From contig JADJZB010000008.1 in NCBI GenBank assembly GCA_016719485.1, positions 222,155-286,154 on the forward strand: a stretch of DNA of 64,000 nt, given 5' to 3'. This DNA is from Holophagales bacterium. Its GTDB lineage: Bacteria > Acidobacteriota > Thermoanaerobaculia > UBA5066. This document shows, in pieces, positions 27,725 to 35,979 of the stretch; the first letter of the stretch is position 1, and each line of letters opens with the position of its first letter. The notes beneath the pieces were generated by a model. It made no database searches, was not told where the DNA came from, and saw nothing but the letters and a program-made list of their open reading frames with translations. Both the position numbers and the translations under genes were made by a program.

Positions 27725-27755
27725 GGGCGGGCTTCGTGCCCGCCCTTGCTTTTTC
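27725..27755 (+). terminator. Rho-independent terminator after the zinc-ribbon gene
   Basis: Stem GGGCGGGC (27725-27732) and GCCCGCCC (27738-27745) with the stable loop TTCGT, followed by a T-rich run TTGCTTTTTC. Placed 32 bases after the zinc-ribbon stop codon. Confidence 0.9.
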
Positions 27756-27824
27756 TTCCGGGCCCGCCCGCGAGGCTCGACGCGGCCCGGCCGCCGGGCG
27801 GACACTCCCGCCGGAGGCGCCGGC

Positions 27825-29006
27825 ATGAACGAGACGAGAGTCCCCGGGTTCCCAACGCTCTGCATCCACGCGGGGCAGGAGCCGGAGCCTGTCACCGGAG
27901 CCGTCTCGGTCCCCATCTTCCAGACCTCCACCTACGCGCAGGACGCCCTCGGCGCCCCCCGCGGCTGCTTCGAGTACGCGCGCTCGAAGAACCCGACCCG
28001 CGCCGCCCTCGAGGAGCTGCTCGCCGCCCTCGAGGGGGGCGCCGCCGCCCACGCCTTCGCCTCGGGCCAGGCCGCGCTCTCCGGTCTCGCGACGGCGCAC
28101 CTTCAGAGCGGCGACCACGTCGTCGTCAGCCGCGGCAGCTACGGCGGCACGTGGCGCTACTTCACGAAGGTCCTCGCGAACTTCGGCGTCTCCTTCTCGT
28201 GGGTCGACACGACCGACCTCGACGCCGTCCGCGCCGCGCTCACCCCGTCCACCCGGATGCTCTTCGTCGAGACCCCCGCGAACCCGACGATGGAGCTCTC
28301 CGACCTCGCCGCCCTCGCCGAGGTCGCCCGCGAGGCGACCGCCCGAAACGGCGCGAAGGTCCGCCTCGCCGTCGACAACACCTTCGCGACCCCCTTCTTC
28401 CAGCGTCCCCTCGCCCTCGGGGCCGACGCCGTCGTCCACTCCACGACGAAGTACCTCAACGGCCACTCCGACTCCGTCGGCGGCGCCGTCGTCTCGGCGA
28501 CGGCCGAGGACGCCGCCCGCGTCGGCTTCGTCCAGAACGCGGCCGGGGCGATCCTCTCCCCGTTCGACTCCTTCCTCGTCACCCGCGGCATCAAGACGCT
28601 CGCCGTCCGCATGCGCGCCCACGACGACAACGGCCGCGCCGTCGCCGCCTTCCTCGCCGTCCACCCGGACGTGAAAGCGGTCTTCTACCCGGGTCTTCCC
28701 TCCCACCCGCAGCACGCCCTCGCCTCGCGCCAGCTGTCGGGCTTCGGCGGCATGGTCTCGTTCGACCTCGGCTCCCGCGAGGCCGCGAAGAGCTTCCTCG
28801 ACCGCCTCCGCCTCTTCACGCTCGCCGAGTCGCTCGGCGGCGTCGAGAGCCTCGCCGGCCACCCCGCCTCCATGTCCCACGGCAGCCTCTCCCCCGAGGA
28901 GCGCGCCGCCCGCGGCATCACCGAGGGCCTCGTCCGCCTCTCGGTCGGGATCGAGGACGTGGACGACCTGCTCGCGGACCTGGCGCGGGGGCTGGAGGGG
29001 GAGTAG
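27825..29006 (+). CDS. Trans-sulfuration PLP enzyme (cystathionine gamma-synthase/lyase family)
   Basis: 393 residues. Cys/Met-metabolism PLP enzyme. PLP-phosphate contacts EYARSKNPTRAALEELLA near residue 46 and the substrate-site Tyr, FASGQAALSG, and the Schiff-base lysine in STTKYLNGHSDSVGG near residue 209. C-terminal SLGGVESLAGHPASMSHGS completes the family pattern. It may be a gamma-synthase, gamma-lyase or O-acylhomoserine sulfhydrylase; sequence alone does not decide. Good ribosome site GGAGG. No methionine-pathway gene adjoins. Confidence 0.9.
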   Translation: MNETRVPGFPTLCIHAGQEPEPVTGAVSVPIFQTSTYAQDALGAPRGCFEYARSKNPTRAALEELLAALEGGAAAHAFASGQAALSGLATAHLQSGDHVVVSRGSYGGTWRYFTKVLANFGVSFSWVDTTDLDAVRAALTPSTRMLFVETPANPTMELSDLAALAEVAREATARNGAKVRLAVDNTFATPFFQRPLALGADAVVHSTTKYLNGHSDSVGGAVVSATAEDAARVGFVQNAAGAILSPFDSFLVTRGIKTLAVRMRAHDDNGRAVAAFLAVHPDVKAVFYPGLPSHPQHALASRQLSGFGGMVSFDLGSREAAKSFLDRLRLFTLAESLGGVESLAGHPASMSHGSLSPEERAARGITEGLVRLSVGIEDVDDLLADLARGLEGE

Positions 29007-29037
29007 CGGAGCAGAGAGCTGGCGCAGCGATGCACCG

Positions 29038-29069
29038 TTCGTAGTACGATACTTTTGTGATATTACGAA
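29038..29069. promoter_or_regulatory. Inverted repeat around the start of the AAA/DUF4143 gene
   Basis: TTCGTAGTA (29038-29046) and TATTACGAA (29061-29069) match as inverted repeats at 8 of 9 positions with a 14-base spacer. The stretch is much richer in A and T than its surroundings and overlaps the GTG start at 29057. It could be promoter plus operator of the ATPase gene. Confidence 0.45.
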
Positions 29070-30253
29070 GTACACTTCGATCGGTCCTGCAGAGCCCTTC
29101 TTTCCCGGAGGCGCCGCATCCCGAGGTCGCGCGAAGTCTCGCGTCGCGGATCGACCTTCGGCCGGGCCGGGCCACCGTTCTCACCGGCGTCAGGCGTTCG
29201 GGGAAGAGCACCCTCCAGGCGCAGCTCATGCGGCGCGAAGGTGCCTCCTTCTCCTGCAACCTCGAAGATACGCGCCTCTTCGGCCTGGGGCCGGACGACT
29301 TCGCGGCGTTCCTCTCGGTCCTCGACGAGCTGGCCGGCGCCGGGCAGCCGGTCTTTCTCGACGAGGTCCAGGAGGTCGACGAATGGCAGAAGCTCGTGCG
29401 CGCGCTCCTCGACCGCGGGCGGGCCGTCTGCATCACCGGCTCGAACGCCTCCCTCCTCGGGCGCGAGCTCGGCACGAAGCTCACCGGACGGCACCTCTCC
29501 TTCGAGGTCTTTCCCTTCAGCTACCCCGAGTACCGCGCCTTCACGGGGACGGAGCCCGGCGCCGCGTCCCTGCGAGCCTGGCTCGAAGACGGCGGCTTCC
29601 CGGGATTCCTCGCCGAGAGGAACGATCTCGTCCTGCAGGAGCTGCTGCGCGACGTCGTGCAGCGTGACGTCGCGGGCCGCCACGGCCTGCGCGGGTCCCG
29701 GCACGTCATGACGCTCCTCCTCTTTCTCTACGCGAACACGGGGCAGCCCTTCTCGTTCCAGCGCCTCACGAAGAACCTCGCCATTCCAACCGTCGGCCAG
29801 ACCTCGCGCTACGTCGAGCTGCTCGAAGACGCCTACCTGATCTTCCCCGTGCCGAAGCACGCCACCTCCTATCGCCAGCGCGTCGTCGCCCCCGCGCGCT
29901 ACTACGCCATAGACAACGGTCTCCGTCGCGCGAACTCGCCCCAGCTCCAGCCCGATGTCGGCCATCGCCTGGAGAACGCGGTCGCGCTCCACCTCCGCCG
30001 CCAGGACCGCGATCTCGCCTGGGCCGGTGAGAAGGACGCCTGGGAGTGCGACTTCGTCACCAAAGACGCCGCGATCCAGGTCTGCCTCGAGCTGACCCCG
30101 CAGAACCTCGCCCGCGAGCTGCGCGGCGTCGTCGCCGCCGCGCGCCTGCCCGGACGTCGCCGGGCCGTCGTCGTGACCCTCGACCAGACCGATCACCTGC
30201 GCGAAGACGGAGTCGACGTCGAGATCGTTCCGGCGTGGCGGTTCCTGGACTGA
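29057..30253 (+). CDS. AAA_14 ATPase with DUF4143 C-terminal domain
   Basis: 398 residues. Walker A TGVRRSGKSTLQ (about residues 43-54), Walker B PVFLDEVQEV near 96, sensor ITGSNASLLGRELGTKLTGR near 130. The C-terminal part is the DUF4143 domain with its restriction-nuclease-like fold (YYAIDNGLRRAN, WECDFVTKDAAIQVCLEL). Members are scattered, mobile ATPases of unknown role, often near toxin-antitoxin or other accessory genes. Codon use is normal for the window. GTG start; an inverted repeat spans the start region. Confidence 0.88.
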   Translation: MILRSTLRSVLQSPSFPEAPHPEVARSLASRIDLRPGRATVLTGVRRSGKSTLQAQLMRREGASFSCNLEDTRLFGLGPDDFAAFLSVLDELAGAGQPVFLDEVQEVDEWQKLVRALLDRGRAVCITGSNASLLGRELGTKLTGRHLSFEVFPFSYPEYRAFTGTEPGAASLRAWLEDGGFPGFLAERNDLVLQELLRDVVQRDVAGRHGLRGSRHVMTLLLFLYANTGQPFSFQRLTKNLAIPTVGQTSRYVELLEDAYLIFPVPKHATSYRQRVVAPARYYAIDNGLRRANSPQLQPDVGHRLENAVALHLRRQDRDLAWAGEKDAWECDFVTKDAAIQVCLELTPQNLARELRGVVAAARLPGRRRAVVVTLDQTDHLREDGVDVEIVPAWRFLD

Positions 30254-30321
30254 CGGCGCGCCGGCCGGCCGGGAGCCCGGAGCGGGCTTTCCCTGGCCTT
30301 CTCGAACGGCGAGTCGCGTCG

Positions 30322-31503
30322 TCATCCTGACGACAGGATCAGCTCCATTGCGAGCCTGTCGACGAAACCGAGGTCCACGTCCGCCGGCAGCGCGGTTCTC
30401 GCAGCAGCGCTCTCGATCCGTCCCTGGAGCTCCGAAGCGAGAGTGATGAGCTCATCGAAGGTGAGTCTTCCGTCGCGGATGGCGTTCAGGTCGTCCGCGT
30501 CCGGGCGCCGGACCCGGAGCTCTCCGGTCTCGAGGACTTCGAGGCCGGTCCGCATGAGCCGGACGAGGTGCATCGCGTGCTTCGTGTCGTACCCGTGCCG
30601 GCGCTCCAATTCGGCACGGGCGGGGTTTCGGGAAGCCTCCCAGGTGCGGTACGCGTCCCAGTGTTTCATTGCCGCCCGGTACTTCCGCTCGGCGTCGAGG
30701 GCTGCCTCGACCTCGCGCGGGAGGTGGAGAGCCTGGGTCGCCACCGCGCGGAGGCGACCGTCGAAGTCCTCCTCGCTGGAATGGAGAAGGTCCCGCCAGA
30801 GGCTGGCGAGACGATCCTGAACCTCGAGGCGGGCGGCCTTCGGCATCTCGACTGTGTCGATCCCGTAGCTCCGGTCCTGTCGGCGATGCTCCTCTCGATC
30901 CGGTCACGGTCGTCGGGGCTCAGCGTCGCGGCGTCCGGAAGCCCGAATGCCTCTCGCGTCGGCTTCTCCTTCGGTGGCCGGAGGAGCCACGACCGGTGGG
31001 TACCGATCCTCTTCAGCTGCGCCATCGCATATCCCAGGTACGTCTGCTGGACCTTCTGCGAGAGGAATCGGTAGCGTTCGCGGTGGAGGCGGCGCCAGGT
31101 CGGGGTCTCGTACATCCAATCCCGTTCGTCGGCGAAGAGAATCTCCAGCGCGTTCGGGTTGGCAGCGGCGCAGAGAGAGGAACTTCGCGACGTCGTAGAG
31201 GACGCACTCGGTCCTCACGGAAACACCGCGGGAGGCGGAGGAATGTGCCAGAAGGCGTCCGTGCACTGCCGCGCCGACGCCCCCGCGGAGCGGTCCCTCG
31301 AGCTGCCCGACGGATTGAAAGAGCGACAGGCGCAGAGCAACCGGCGCGACGAAGACGCCTCGCAGGTCTACGTCCGACCCCTCGCGGTCCGTCCCGTGCG
31401 CCTGGCTGCCGGCGAGCGCGACGAAAACGGTGTCCCGGTCGAGGTCGACCATCCTGACGTCATCCGAGGCGAACGGAAGCCGCGAATCCCCGGTCGCGCT
31501 CAC
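30322..31503 (-). pseudogene. Nucleotidyltransferase (COG3541/RlaP-like), broken by two frameshifts
   Basis: Restored length is about 393 residues. The N-terminal part carries the polymerase-beta-like site GSQAHGTDREGSDVDLRGVF, with two metal-binding Asp. A first break near 31180 (in a CTCTCTC run) separates this from NPNALEILFADERDWMYETP; a second near 30865 separates it from the C-terminal helical part that begins YGIDTVEMPKAARLEVQDRL. All three parts align to one protein of the predicted nucleotidyltransferase family that includes RlaP. ATG overlaps the upstream stop (ATGA). Breaks may be consensus errors. Confidence 0.75.
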
Positions 31504-32099
31504 GTCGCCTTCTTCGCCACGAGCGCCTCGAACTCTTCGGAGAGCCTTCGGCCGCGAGAGAAGCCGCGCTCCTCGATCAGCCGGACGGCGCCGCGGGCCT
31601 CGTCCACGTCGTCGATCGTGGCTTCGCGAAGAAGGGCGCGGATGTCGTCGAGGTCCTGGGGGCGATCGCGGTCGTTTCGAGCGAGCGCCTTCAGCGCGAG
31701 CAGATGTCCGATTCGAGCGACGGGAACGGAAAGACCCGGAACGATCTCGATCTCCTCGGCGCGCTCGACCAGCTCGGACTCGATGCCGGAGGAAGCGAAG
31801 AGGATGTCGACCAGGATCCCGCGGATCCGCTGATCGGAGGATCGGAGCCGAGCGGTGGCGAGCCGGTGCAGGGCGGCCTGCTCGACGACCGAGACGACCG
31901 CGAAACCGTGGTTCTGGAGCCGATAGAGAGCGGCCTCGGCCTGGGTGTCACCGTCGACCGCGACGGCAAGGTCGACGTCGCGCGTCGTGCGTGGCTCGGC
32001 CCGGGCGCTGACCGCCAGCCCCCCGACGACGGCCCACCTGAGCCGCGCCTCGCGCAGGCCCTCTGCAGCGAGGCGCAGGGCCGTCTCGAGCCTGGTCAT
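31500..32099 (-). CDS. Nucleotidyltransferase of the AbiEii-like toxin type
   Basis: 199 residues from the ATG that overlaps the stop of the small upstream gene; an ATG 15 bases earlier is also in frame. The nucleotidyltransferase core is WAVVGGLAVSARAEPRTTRDVDLAVAVD-like, with the GG and DxD pattern at residues 23-46. IARIGHLLALKALARNDRDR follows, typical of AbiEii/DUF1814-type proteins, which act as toxins by modifying tRNA. Paired with a short antitoxin-like gene and overlapping the next gene, so probably a toxin-antitoxin unit. Toxicity is inference. Confidence 0.75.
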   Translation of the reverse strand: MTRLETALRLAAEGLREARLRWAVVGGLAVSARAEPRTTRDVDLAVAVDGDTQAEAALYRLQNHGFAVVSVVEQAALHRLATARLRSSDQRIRGILVDILFASSGIESELVERAEEIEIVPGLSVPVARIGHLLALKALARNDRDRPQDLDDIRALLREATIDDVDEARGAVRLIEERGFSRGRRLSEEFEALVAKKAT

Positions 32100-32317
32100 C
32101 CGTTCCGGGGCCACGGGACGAGCTTGCCGTCACAGTCCCCGTGATCGGCGCCGGGGCGCCTGGCGAGCCAGGCGGAGACGGCGGCCTCGACCTCCTCCGC
32201 GCCCGCGCCGGGATGACGCCGTACCCAGCCCTGGCGCAGCATCGCCTCGGCGAGCTCGTGAAGCTCGAAGGCGATCCGCATCCGCTCGGCGGGGCTCTCG
32301 GCGGGTGCGTCGTCCAC
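32096..32317 (-). CDS. Small antitoxin-like protein (Rv0078B-related type)
   Basis: 73 residues from a GTG at 32317. A -10-like TACAAT lies at 32324-32329, only 7 bases upstream, so the message may be leaderless. The sequence has AERMRIAFELHELAEAMLRQ then RRHPGAGAEEVEAAVSAWLA, a pattern I recognise from small helical proteins annotated as Rv0078B-related antitoxins next to nucleotidyltransferase toxins. It overlaps the nucleotidyltransferase by 4 bases. The family call is from memory of the motif and is moderate. Confidence 0.6.
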   Translation of the reverse strand: MDDAPAESPAERMRIAFELHELAEAMLRQGWVRRHPGAGAEEVEAAVSAWLARRPGADHGDCDGKLVPWPRNG

Positions 32318-32382
32318 GACCGAATTGTAGTGTCGGCGGCGACCCGGGCGGCTCGCCGGGCGGAAAGCCGAGGCGCGCGTCT

Positions 32383-33195
32383 CTACGGCGCCGCGCGACG
32401 GACGCCAGGCGCGGAGTCGGCTCCCGCCAGCCGCAGCCGGACGACGAGGTCCTCCAGCGCCGCCGCCGTGGTCGGCACATCGGGGAGCGAGCTCCTCTCG
32501 TGCGCGGCGCACAGCTCCTCGTCGAGCGCGTCGAGGCGCTTCTCGTGCTCCTCAAGCTCGCCCTCGGCGAGGGCCATCGTTTCGGCCCCGGCCCGCTTCC
32601 GCTCCATCAGCGTGAGAAGGCCCTCGACGGAGAAGATCCTCTCGAGCGAAGCGAGGTTCGCGACGACCTCCCCCGTCCGCATCATGTGAATGCCAGTCAG
32701 AAGGACCCGGTAGGCATAGAGAAGGTGCTTGACCGTCGGGGCGGGCTCGCGAAGCCGCTGGCGTCGCCCGCGGGCGAAACCGAGGTAGTGCCGCACGGTG
32801 GGCCGCGTCACGCAGCCGCGGCCGAGGTCGCGGAGTTCCTCGAAAGCGGGGGTCGACACGACGACGAGCGGAGAAAAGAGCTGCTCGAGGACGTACCCGT
32901 TGTGGCTCGTCAGGAGCCTCGCGAACTTCCGCAGGTCGTGTGCGACCCAGTCGAGGTCGACCGGGCTCTTCTCGGCGACCGTGGACGTCTCGGGAGAGGG
33001 GTGAAGCCCGAGGACGTCGCGCAGGGGAAGAAGGAACGCCCCGCGGAGGTCGACATCGCTGTCGGGCGAGGCGAAGCCATAGAGATGCGCGCCGCTGACG
33101 GTTGCAAAGACGGGGGCCGGACCGCGACGGGCGACAGCTGCCAGGTACTCGCGATCGAGAAGGGTCCACGCCTCCTCGAGCTCAGCGGGATCCAC
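32383..33195 (-). CDS. Intact RlaP-like nucleotidyltransferase
   Basis: 270 residues, a relative of the broken gene at 30322-31503. The catalytic core is SGAHLYGFASPDSDVDLRGA (residues 34-53) with the Asp pair. Then comes the conserved LDWVAHDLRKFARLLTSHNG and YVLEQLFSPLVV, and a helical C-terminus with LLYAYRVLLTGIHMMRTGEV. Members of this family modify RNA or nucleotides; some are linked to RNA ligase operons. It stands at the head of the minus-strand cluster, 65 bases before the antitoxin-like gene. Confidence 0.82.
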   Translation of the reverse strand: MDPAELEEAWTLLDREYLAAVARRGPAPVFATVSGAHLYGFASPDSDVDLRGAFLLPLRDVLGLHPSPETSTVAEKSPVDLDWVAHDLRKFARLLTSHNGYVLEQLFSPLVVVSTPAFEELRDLGRGCVTRPTVRHYLGFARGRRQRLREPAPTVKHLLYAYRVLLTGIHMMRTGEVVANLASLERIFSVEGLLTLMERKRAGAETMALAEGELEEHEKRLDALDEELCAAHERSSLPDVPTTAAALEDLVVRLRLAGADSAPGVRRAAP

Positions 33196-33258
33196 GAGAC
33201 CGCCTCCGATCAGGAGAGACTCTCATCCTCGGCATTCTGCGGGATGCGGCCCTCTCCC

Positions 33259-33582
33259 TCACGCCCCCCCGCTTCCCTCCGCAACCCACTTCGCGTACGC
33301 CTCGTCGGCATAGCTCGCCGGGAAGGCGAGGAACTCCGGGACCTCGTAGGGGTGAACGGCGCGGAGGAGGTCGCGCACCTCCCCGGCCGGCCGCGACGTC
33401 TTGATCAGGAGGAGCCACTCCCTCTCGTCCTGGAACACGCCCTTCCAGACGTAGAACGACCGGACGGGCGCGACGATCGAGACGCAGGCGGCGGCCTTCG
33501 TCTCGACGAGGTGGCGGGCGATGCGGGCGGCGTCCTCCTCGGAGCCGACGGTCGTCAGGGCGAGCGTCACGGGCGTGCTCAT
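33259..33582 (-). CDS. cutA: CutA divalent-cation tolerance protein
   Basis: 107 residues. CutA family trimeric protein: ACVSIVAPVRSFYVWKGVFQ (residues 32-51), EREWLLLIKT and HPYEVPEFLAFPA are the family hallmarks. Implicated in copper and other metal tolerance, though its true role is unclear. It is divergent from the AlkB-like gene, with starts 20 bases apart on opposite strands. Confidence 0.95.
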   Translation of the reverse strand: MSTPVTLALTTVGSEEDAARIARHLVETKAAACVSIVAPVRSFYVWKGVFQDEREWLLLIKTSRPAGEVRDLLRAVHPYEVPEFLAFPASYADEAYAKWVAEGSGGA

Positions 33583-33601
33583 GGCGGGACGTTACGCCAG
33601 A

Positions 33602-34789
33602 ATGCAGACGCACCAGGGAACGGGCGGGATGGGGGGGGCGGACGTGCAGCGCGCCTGGAAGCGGATCAAGAAGTACTCGTACCTCATCGTCTTCGTCCTG
33701 CCGGGTCTCGTCGTCCTCGGCGTGCAGTTCGGCGGCGTGGCAGCGTACCTGACGCCTTTCGTCGCGTTCGTCCTCATCCCGCTCCTCGACCTCCTCGTCG
33801 GCGAGGACCGCGTCAACACCACGCCGGAAGAGGAAAAGGCCCTCGACGCCGAGCGCTACTACCGCCTCGTCACCTACGCCTTCGTCCCGGTCTACTGGGG
33901 CGTCCTCGCGGTCGTCGTCCACGGCGCCATCGCCGGGGGCTGGACCCTCTCCGAGTACGCCGGCAACACCTGGTCGATGGGGATCCTCTCCGGCATCGGC
34001 ATCGTCGTCGCGCACGAGCTGGGCCACAAGGCGAGCCGGCTCGAGAAGCGGCTCGCGAAGGCGCTCCTCCACCCGACCTTCTACGGGCACTTCACCCAGG
34101 AGCACAACCTCGGCCACCACCTCATGGTCTCGACGCCCGAAGACCCCGCCTCGTCGCGCTTCGGCGAGTCGTTCTGGCGGTTCTACCCGCGGACGGTCGT
34201 CGGCACCTTCCGCAAGAACCTCGAGCTCGAGCGGCAGCGCCTCGCCCGCGTGGGGAAGAGCGCCTGGAGCCTGCGCAACGAGACGTGGCGCAACGTCCTC
34301 TTCCCCGTCGCCCTCACCGCCGCCGCGTACGCCGTGGGCCAGCTCCTCGCGCCCGAGGCGCCCGGCCTCCTCGGCCTCGGCGCCGGCGCGACGGCGGCCC
34401 TCGTCGTCGTCGTCCAGGCCGTCCTCGGCTTCTCGCTCCTCGAGATCGTCAACTACCTCGAGCACTACGGCCTCGAGAGGCGCAGGCTCCCGAACGGCAA
34501 GTACGAGCGGGTCACGCCGCTCCACTCCTGGAACAGCAACCACCTCGTGACGAACGGCTTCCTCTACCACCTGCAGCGCCACTCCGACCACCACGCGTGG
34601 CCGGCGCGCCGCTACCAGGTTCTCCGCAACTTCCCCGAGGCGCCGCAGCTCCCCACGGGCTACGCCGGGATGATCCTCCTCGCCGCCGTCCCGCCCCTCT
34701 GGTTCCGGGTCATGGACCGCCGCGTCCTCGACTTCCGCGAGCGCCAGGCCCGCTCGGAGGCCGTGGAGGGGCAGGGGATCGTCGCGTAG
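33602..34789 (+). CDS. AlkB-type membrane di-iron alkane monooxygenase
   Basis: 395 residues. Integral-membrane fatty-acid-desaturase-like hydroxylase. The three histidine boxes are present: HELGHKAS near residue 138, EHNLGHH near 168 and LQRHSDHHA near 326, plus the AlkB signature NYLEHYGLERRRLPNGKYE. Six or so hydrophobic helices in the N-terminal half. Hydroxylates terminal carbons of medium-chain alkanes using rubredoxin electrons; no rubredoxin or regulator gene adjoins. ATG at 33602 chosen; an ATG at 33629 is possible. Short-circuit by other desaturase families is unlikely given the signature. Confidence 0.92.
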   Translation: MQTHQGTGGMGGADVQRAWKRIKKYSYLIVFVLPGLVVLGVQFGGVAAYLTPFVAFVLIPLLDLLVGEDRVNTTPEEEKALDAERYYRLVTYAFVPVYWGVLAVVVHGAIAGGWTLSEYAGNTWSMGILSGIGIVVAHELGHKASRLEKRLAKALLHPTFYGHFTQEHNLGHHLMVSTPEDPASSRFGESFWRFYPRTVVGTFRKNLELERQRLARVGKSAWSLRNETWRNVLFPVALTAAAYAVGQLLAPEAPGLLGLGAGATAALVVVVQAVLGFSLLEIVNYLEHYGLERRRLPNGKYERVTPLHSWNSNHLVTNGFLYHLQRHSDHHAWPARRYQVLRNFPEAPQLPTGYAGMILLAAVPPLWFRVMDRRVLDFRERQARSEAVEGQGIVA

Positions 34790-34832
34790 AGAAGTCCGCC
34801 TTGACCCGGGCGGTACAATCGGAGCTGATCCT

Positions 34833-35191
34833 GGGGGCGACCCGGTTTCGACGGGGCATCTCACGATCGAGGAGCACGCCGAGCATGCCGTCTGACTCGT
34901 AAAAACAACGGCAAAATTTAGCTGCCAACGACAGCGAACTCGCACTCGCGGCTTAAGCCGTGACGGGACCCGGAGAGCCTGCCTGGAGCGCTTCGGAATC
35001 CTGTTGAGAAAGCCAGGCTGGGACCAAAACCCGCCATCTGAAGGTGAGGTCCGAGACGTTTCAGGTTGGTCGTCGCGCCTGGCTGTTCCGACCTGGAAGC
35101 GCGGCGACGAGATAACAAGTCGGGACTGAGCGTGGAGAATCTCGACGTACGGTCGCTTCGGACGGGGGTTCGACTCCCCCCGCCTCCACCA
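34833..35191 (+). ncRNA. ssrA: tmRNA (ssrA)
   Basis: Transfer-messenger RNA that frees stalled ribosomes. The 5' end GGGGGCGA and 3' end CGCCTCCACCA form a 7-bp acceptor stem with one G-U pair, and CCA is encoded. The T arm GGTTCGACTCC is next to the 3' end. The tag frame reads GCC AAC GAC AGC GAA CTC GCA CTC GCG GCT TAA, giving ANDSELALAA. One-piece form. A -10-like TACAAT sits 13 bases upstream (34814-34819). A strong terminator follows directly. Confidence 0.97.
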
Positions 35192-35192
35192 T

Positions 35193-35233
35193 TTCGGGGG
35201 AGACTCGGAAACGGGTCTCCCCCGAACCTTTTT
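35193..35233 (+). terminator. Rho-independent terminator of ssrA
   Basis: Perfect 12-bp stem TTCGGGGGAGAC (35193-35204) with its complement at 35215-35226, a 10-base loop, then CCTTTTT. Starts two bases after the tmRNA 3' CCA. Confidence 0.92.
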
Positions 35234-35243
35234 GGCGAGGGCG

Positions 35244-35624
35244 TCAGGTCTCCTGCTGCCCCGTGCCCAGGCCGAGGAACAGCCGGAGGCCCTCGTCTAT
35301 CGCTTCCATCACGGCGGGGTCGAGCGGACGATAGGCCGCGACGATGCGGCGCTTGTCGATGGACCGAACCTGGTCGGTCAGCGCCCACGAGTCCTTTCGC
35401 AGCCCGCCGGAGCCGGCCGATACCTTCGGGTAGAGCGCGCCGCGTCCCTCCGTCCCCGTGAGGGGCACGACGCCGACGAGGGCGTAGCGCTGGTCTGCGG
35501 CAATGACGGGGTCACTGACGATGACGCAGGGCCGGACGTTCTTCTGTTCGTGCCCGATGGTCGGGTCGAGGTCGACGAGGACGACGGTGCCGCGTTCGAG
35601 CCGCACGGCTAGACCTCGCGCCAT
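35244..35624 (-). CDS. MazF/PemK-type toxin
   Basis: 126 residues. PemK/MazF endoribonuclease fold: LERGTVVLVDLDPTIGHEQK at the start, RPCVIVSDPVI, and VVPLTGTEGRG followed by SWALTDQVRSIDKRRIV, which holds the catalytic Arg and Thr/Ser-type positions of the family. ATG start at 35624, preceded by GGAGG and overlapping the antitoxin stop by 16 bases; a GTG 18 bases downstream is possible. Cuts mRNA at specific sites. Lies tail to the tmRNA terminator. Confidence 0.9.
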   Translation of the reverse strand: MARGLAVRLERGTVVLVDLDPTIGHEQKNVRPCVIVSDPVIAADQRYALVGVVPLTGTEGRGALYPKVSAGSGGLRKDSWALTDQVRSIDKRRIVAAYRPLDPAVMEAIDEGLRLFLGLGTGQQET

Positions 35625-35908
35625 CCCTTGCCCTCCACCCACTTCACGCGACGGCCGTGCTCGGGCTCGAGGAGCCCCTCGGCGTCCTCGGCGGGCAGGG
35701 CGCGTCCCCACTCTCCGACCCCGGCCTCGGCAATCGCGCTGCTCTCGGGATGCGGCGCGGAGAGGGAGACGCGAAGCGCAGCCCGGCGCCGGCGGGCCAG
35801 CTCTCGCGTGACGGCGTCGAGAACGAACCGGCTCCTGTTGGAGGCCAGCCGGTCCATCTCGGCGAGGACGCCTTCCGGGAGCGTGACGGTGACCCTGGAA
35901 AGGCTCAT
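35609..35908 (-). CDS. Ribbon-helix-helix antitoxin partner of the MazF-type toxin
   Basis: 99 residues. The N-terminus SRVTVTLPEGVLAEMDRLAS followed by SRFVLDAVTRELARRRR is a ribbon-helix-helix DNA-binding domain. The C-terminal tail, ending in VKWVEGKGW, is the probable toxin-binding part. It precedes and overlaps the toxin gene, the usual order. The start codon lies inside an inverted repeat that is likely its own operator, giving autoregulation. Confidence 0.85.
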   Translation of the reverse strand: MSLSRVTVTLPEGVLAEMDRLASNRSRFVLDAVTRELARRRRAALRVSLSAPHPESSAIAEAGVGEWGRALPAEDAEGLLEPEHGRRVKWVEGKGWREV

Positions 35909-35932
35909 ACGAGGCTCCTTCGTATGATCATA
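35906..35932 (-). promoter_or_regulatory. Operator-like palindromes of the toxin-antitoxin operon
   Basis: CATACGAGG (35906-35914) and CTTCGTATG (35918-35926) match as an inverted repeat at 8 of 9 positions, and the perfect palindrome TATGATCATA (35923-35932) overlaps it. The region overlaps the antitoxin start codon and is AT-rich. RHH antitoxins bind such repeats. Confidence 0.65.
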
Positions 35933-35979
35933 TCAATGCTCATACTCAGTGGATGTGGAGCGCGGCCGCCGAGCCCTAA

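Noticed and set aside
34801..34819. TTGACC plus TACAAT as an ssrA promoter
   Set aside because: The spacing is only 7 bases; TACAAT alone may be the -10, with no recognisable -35.
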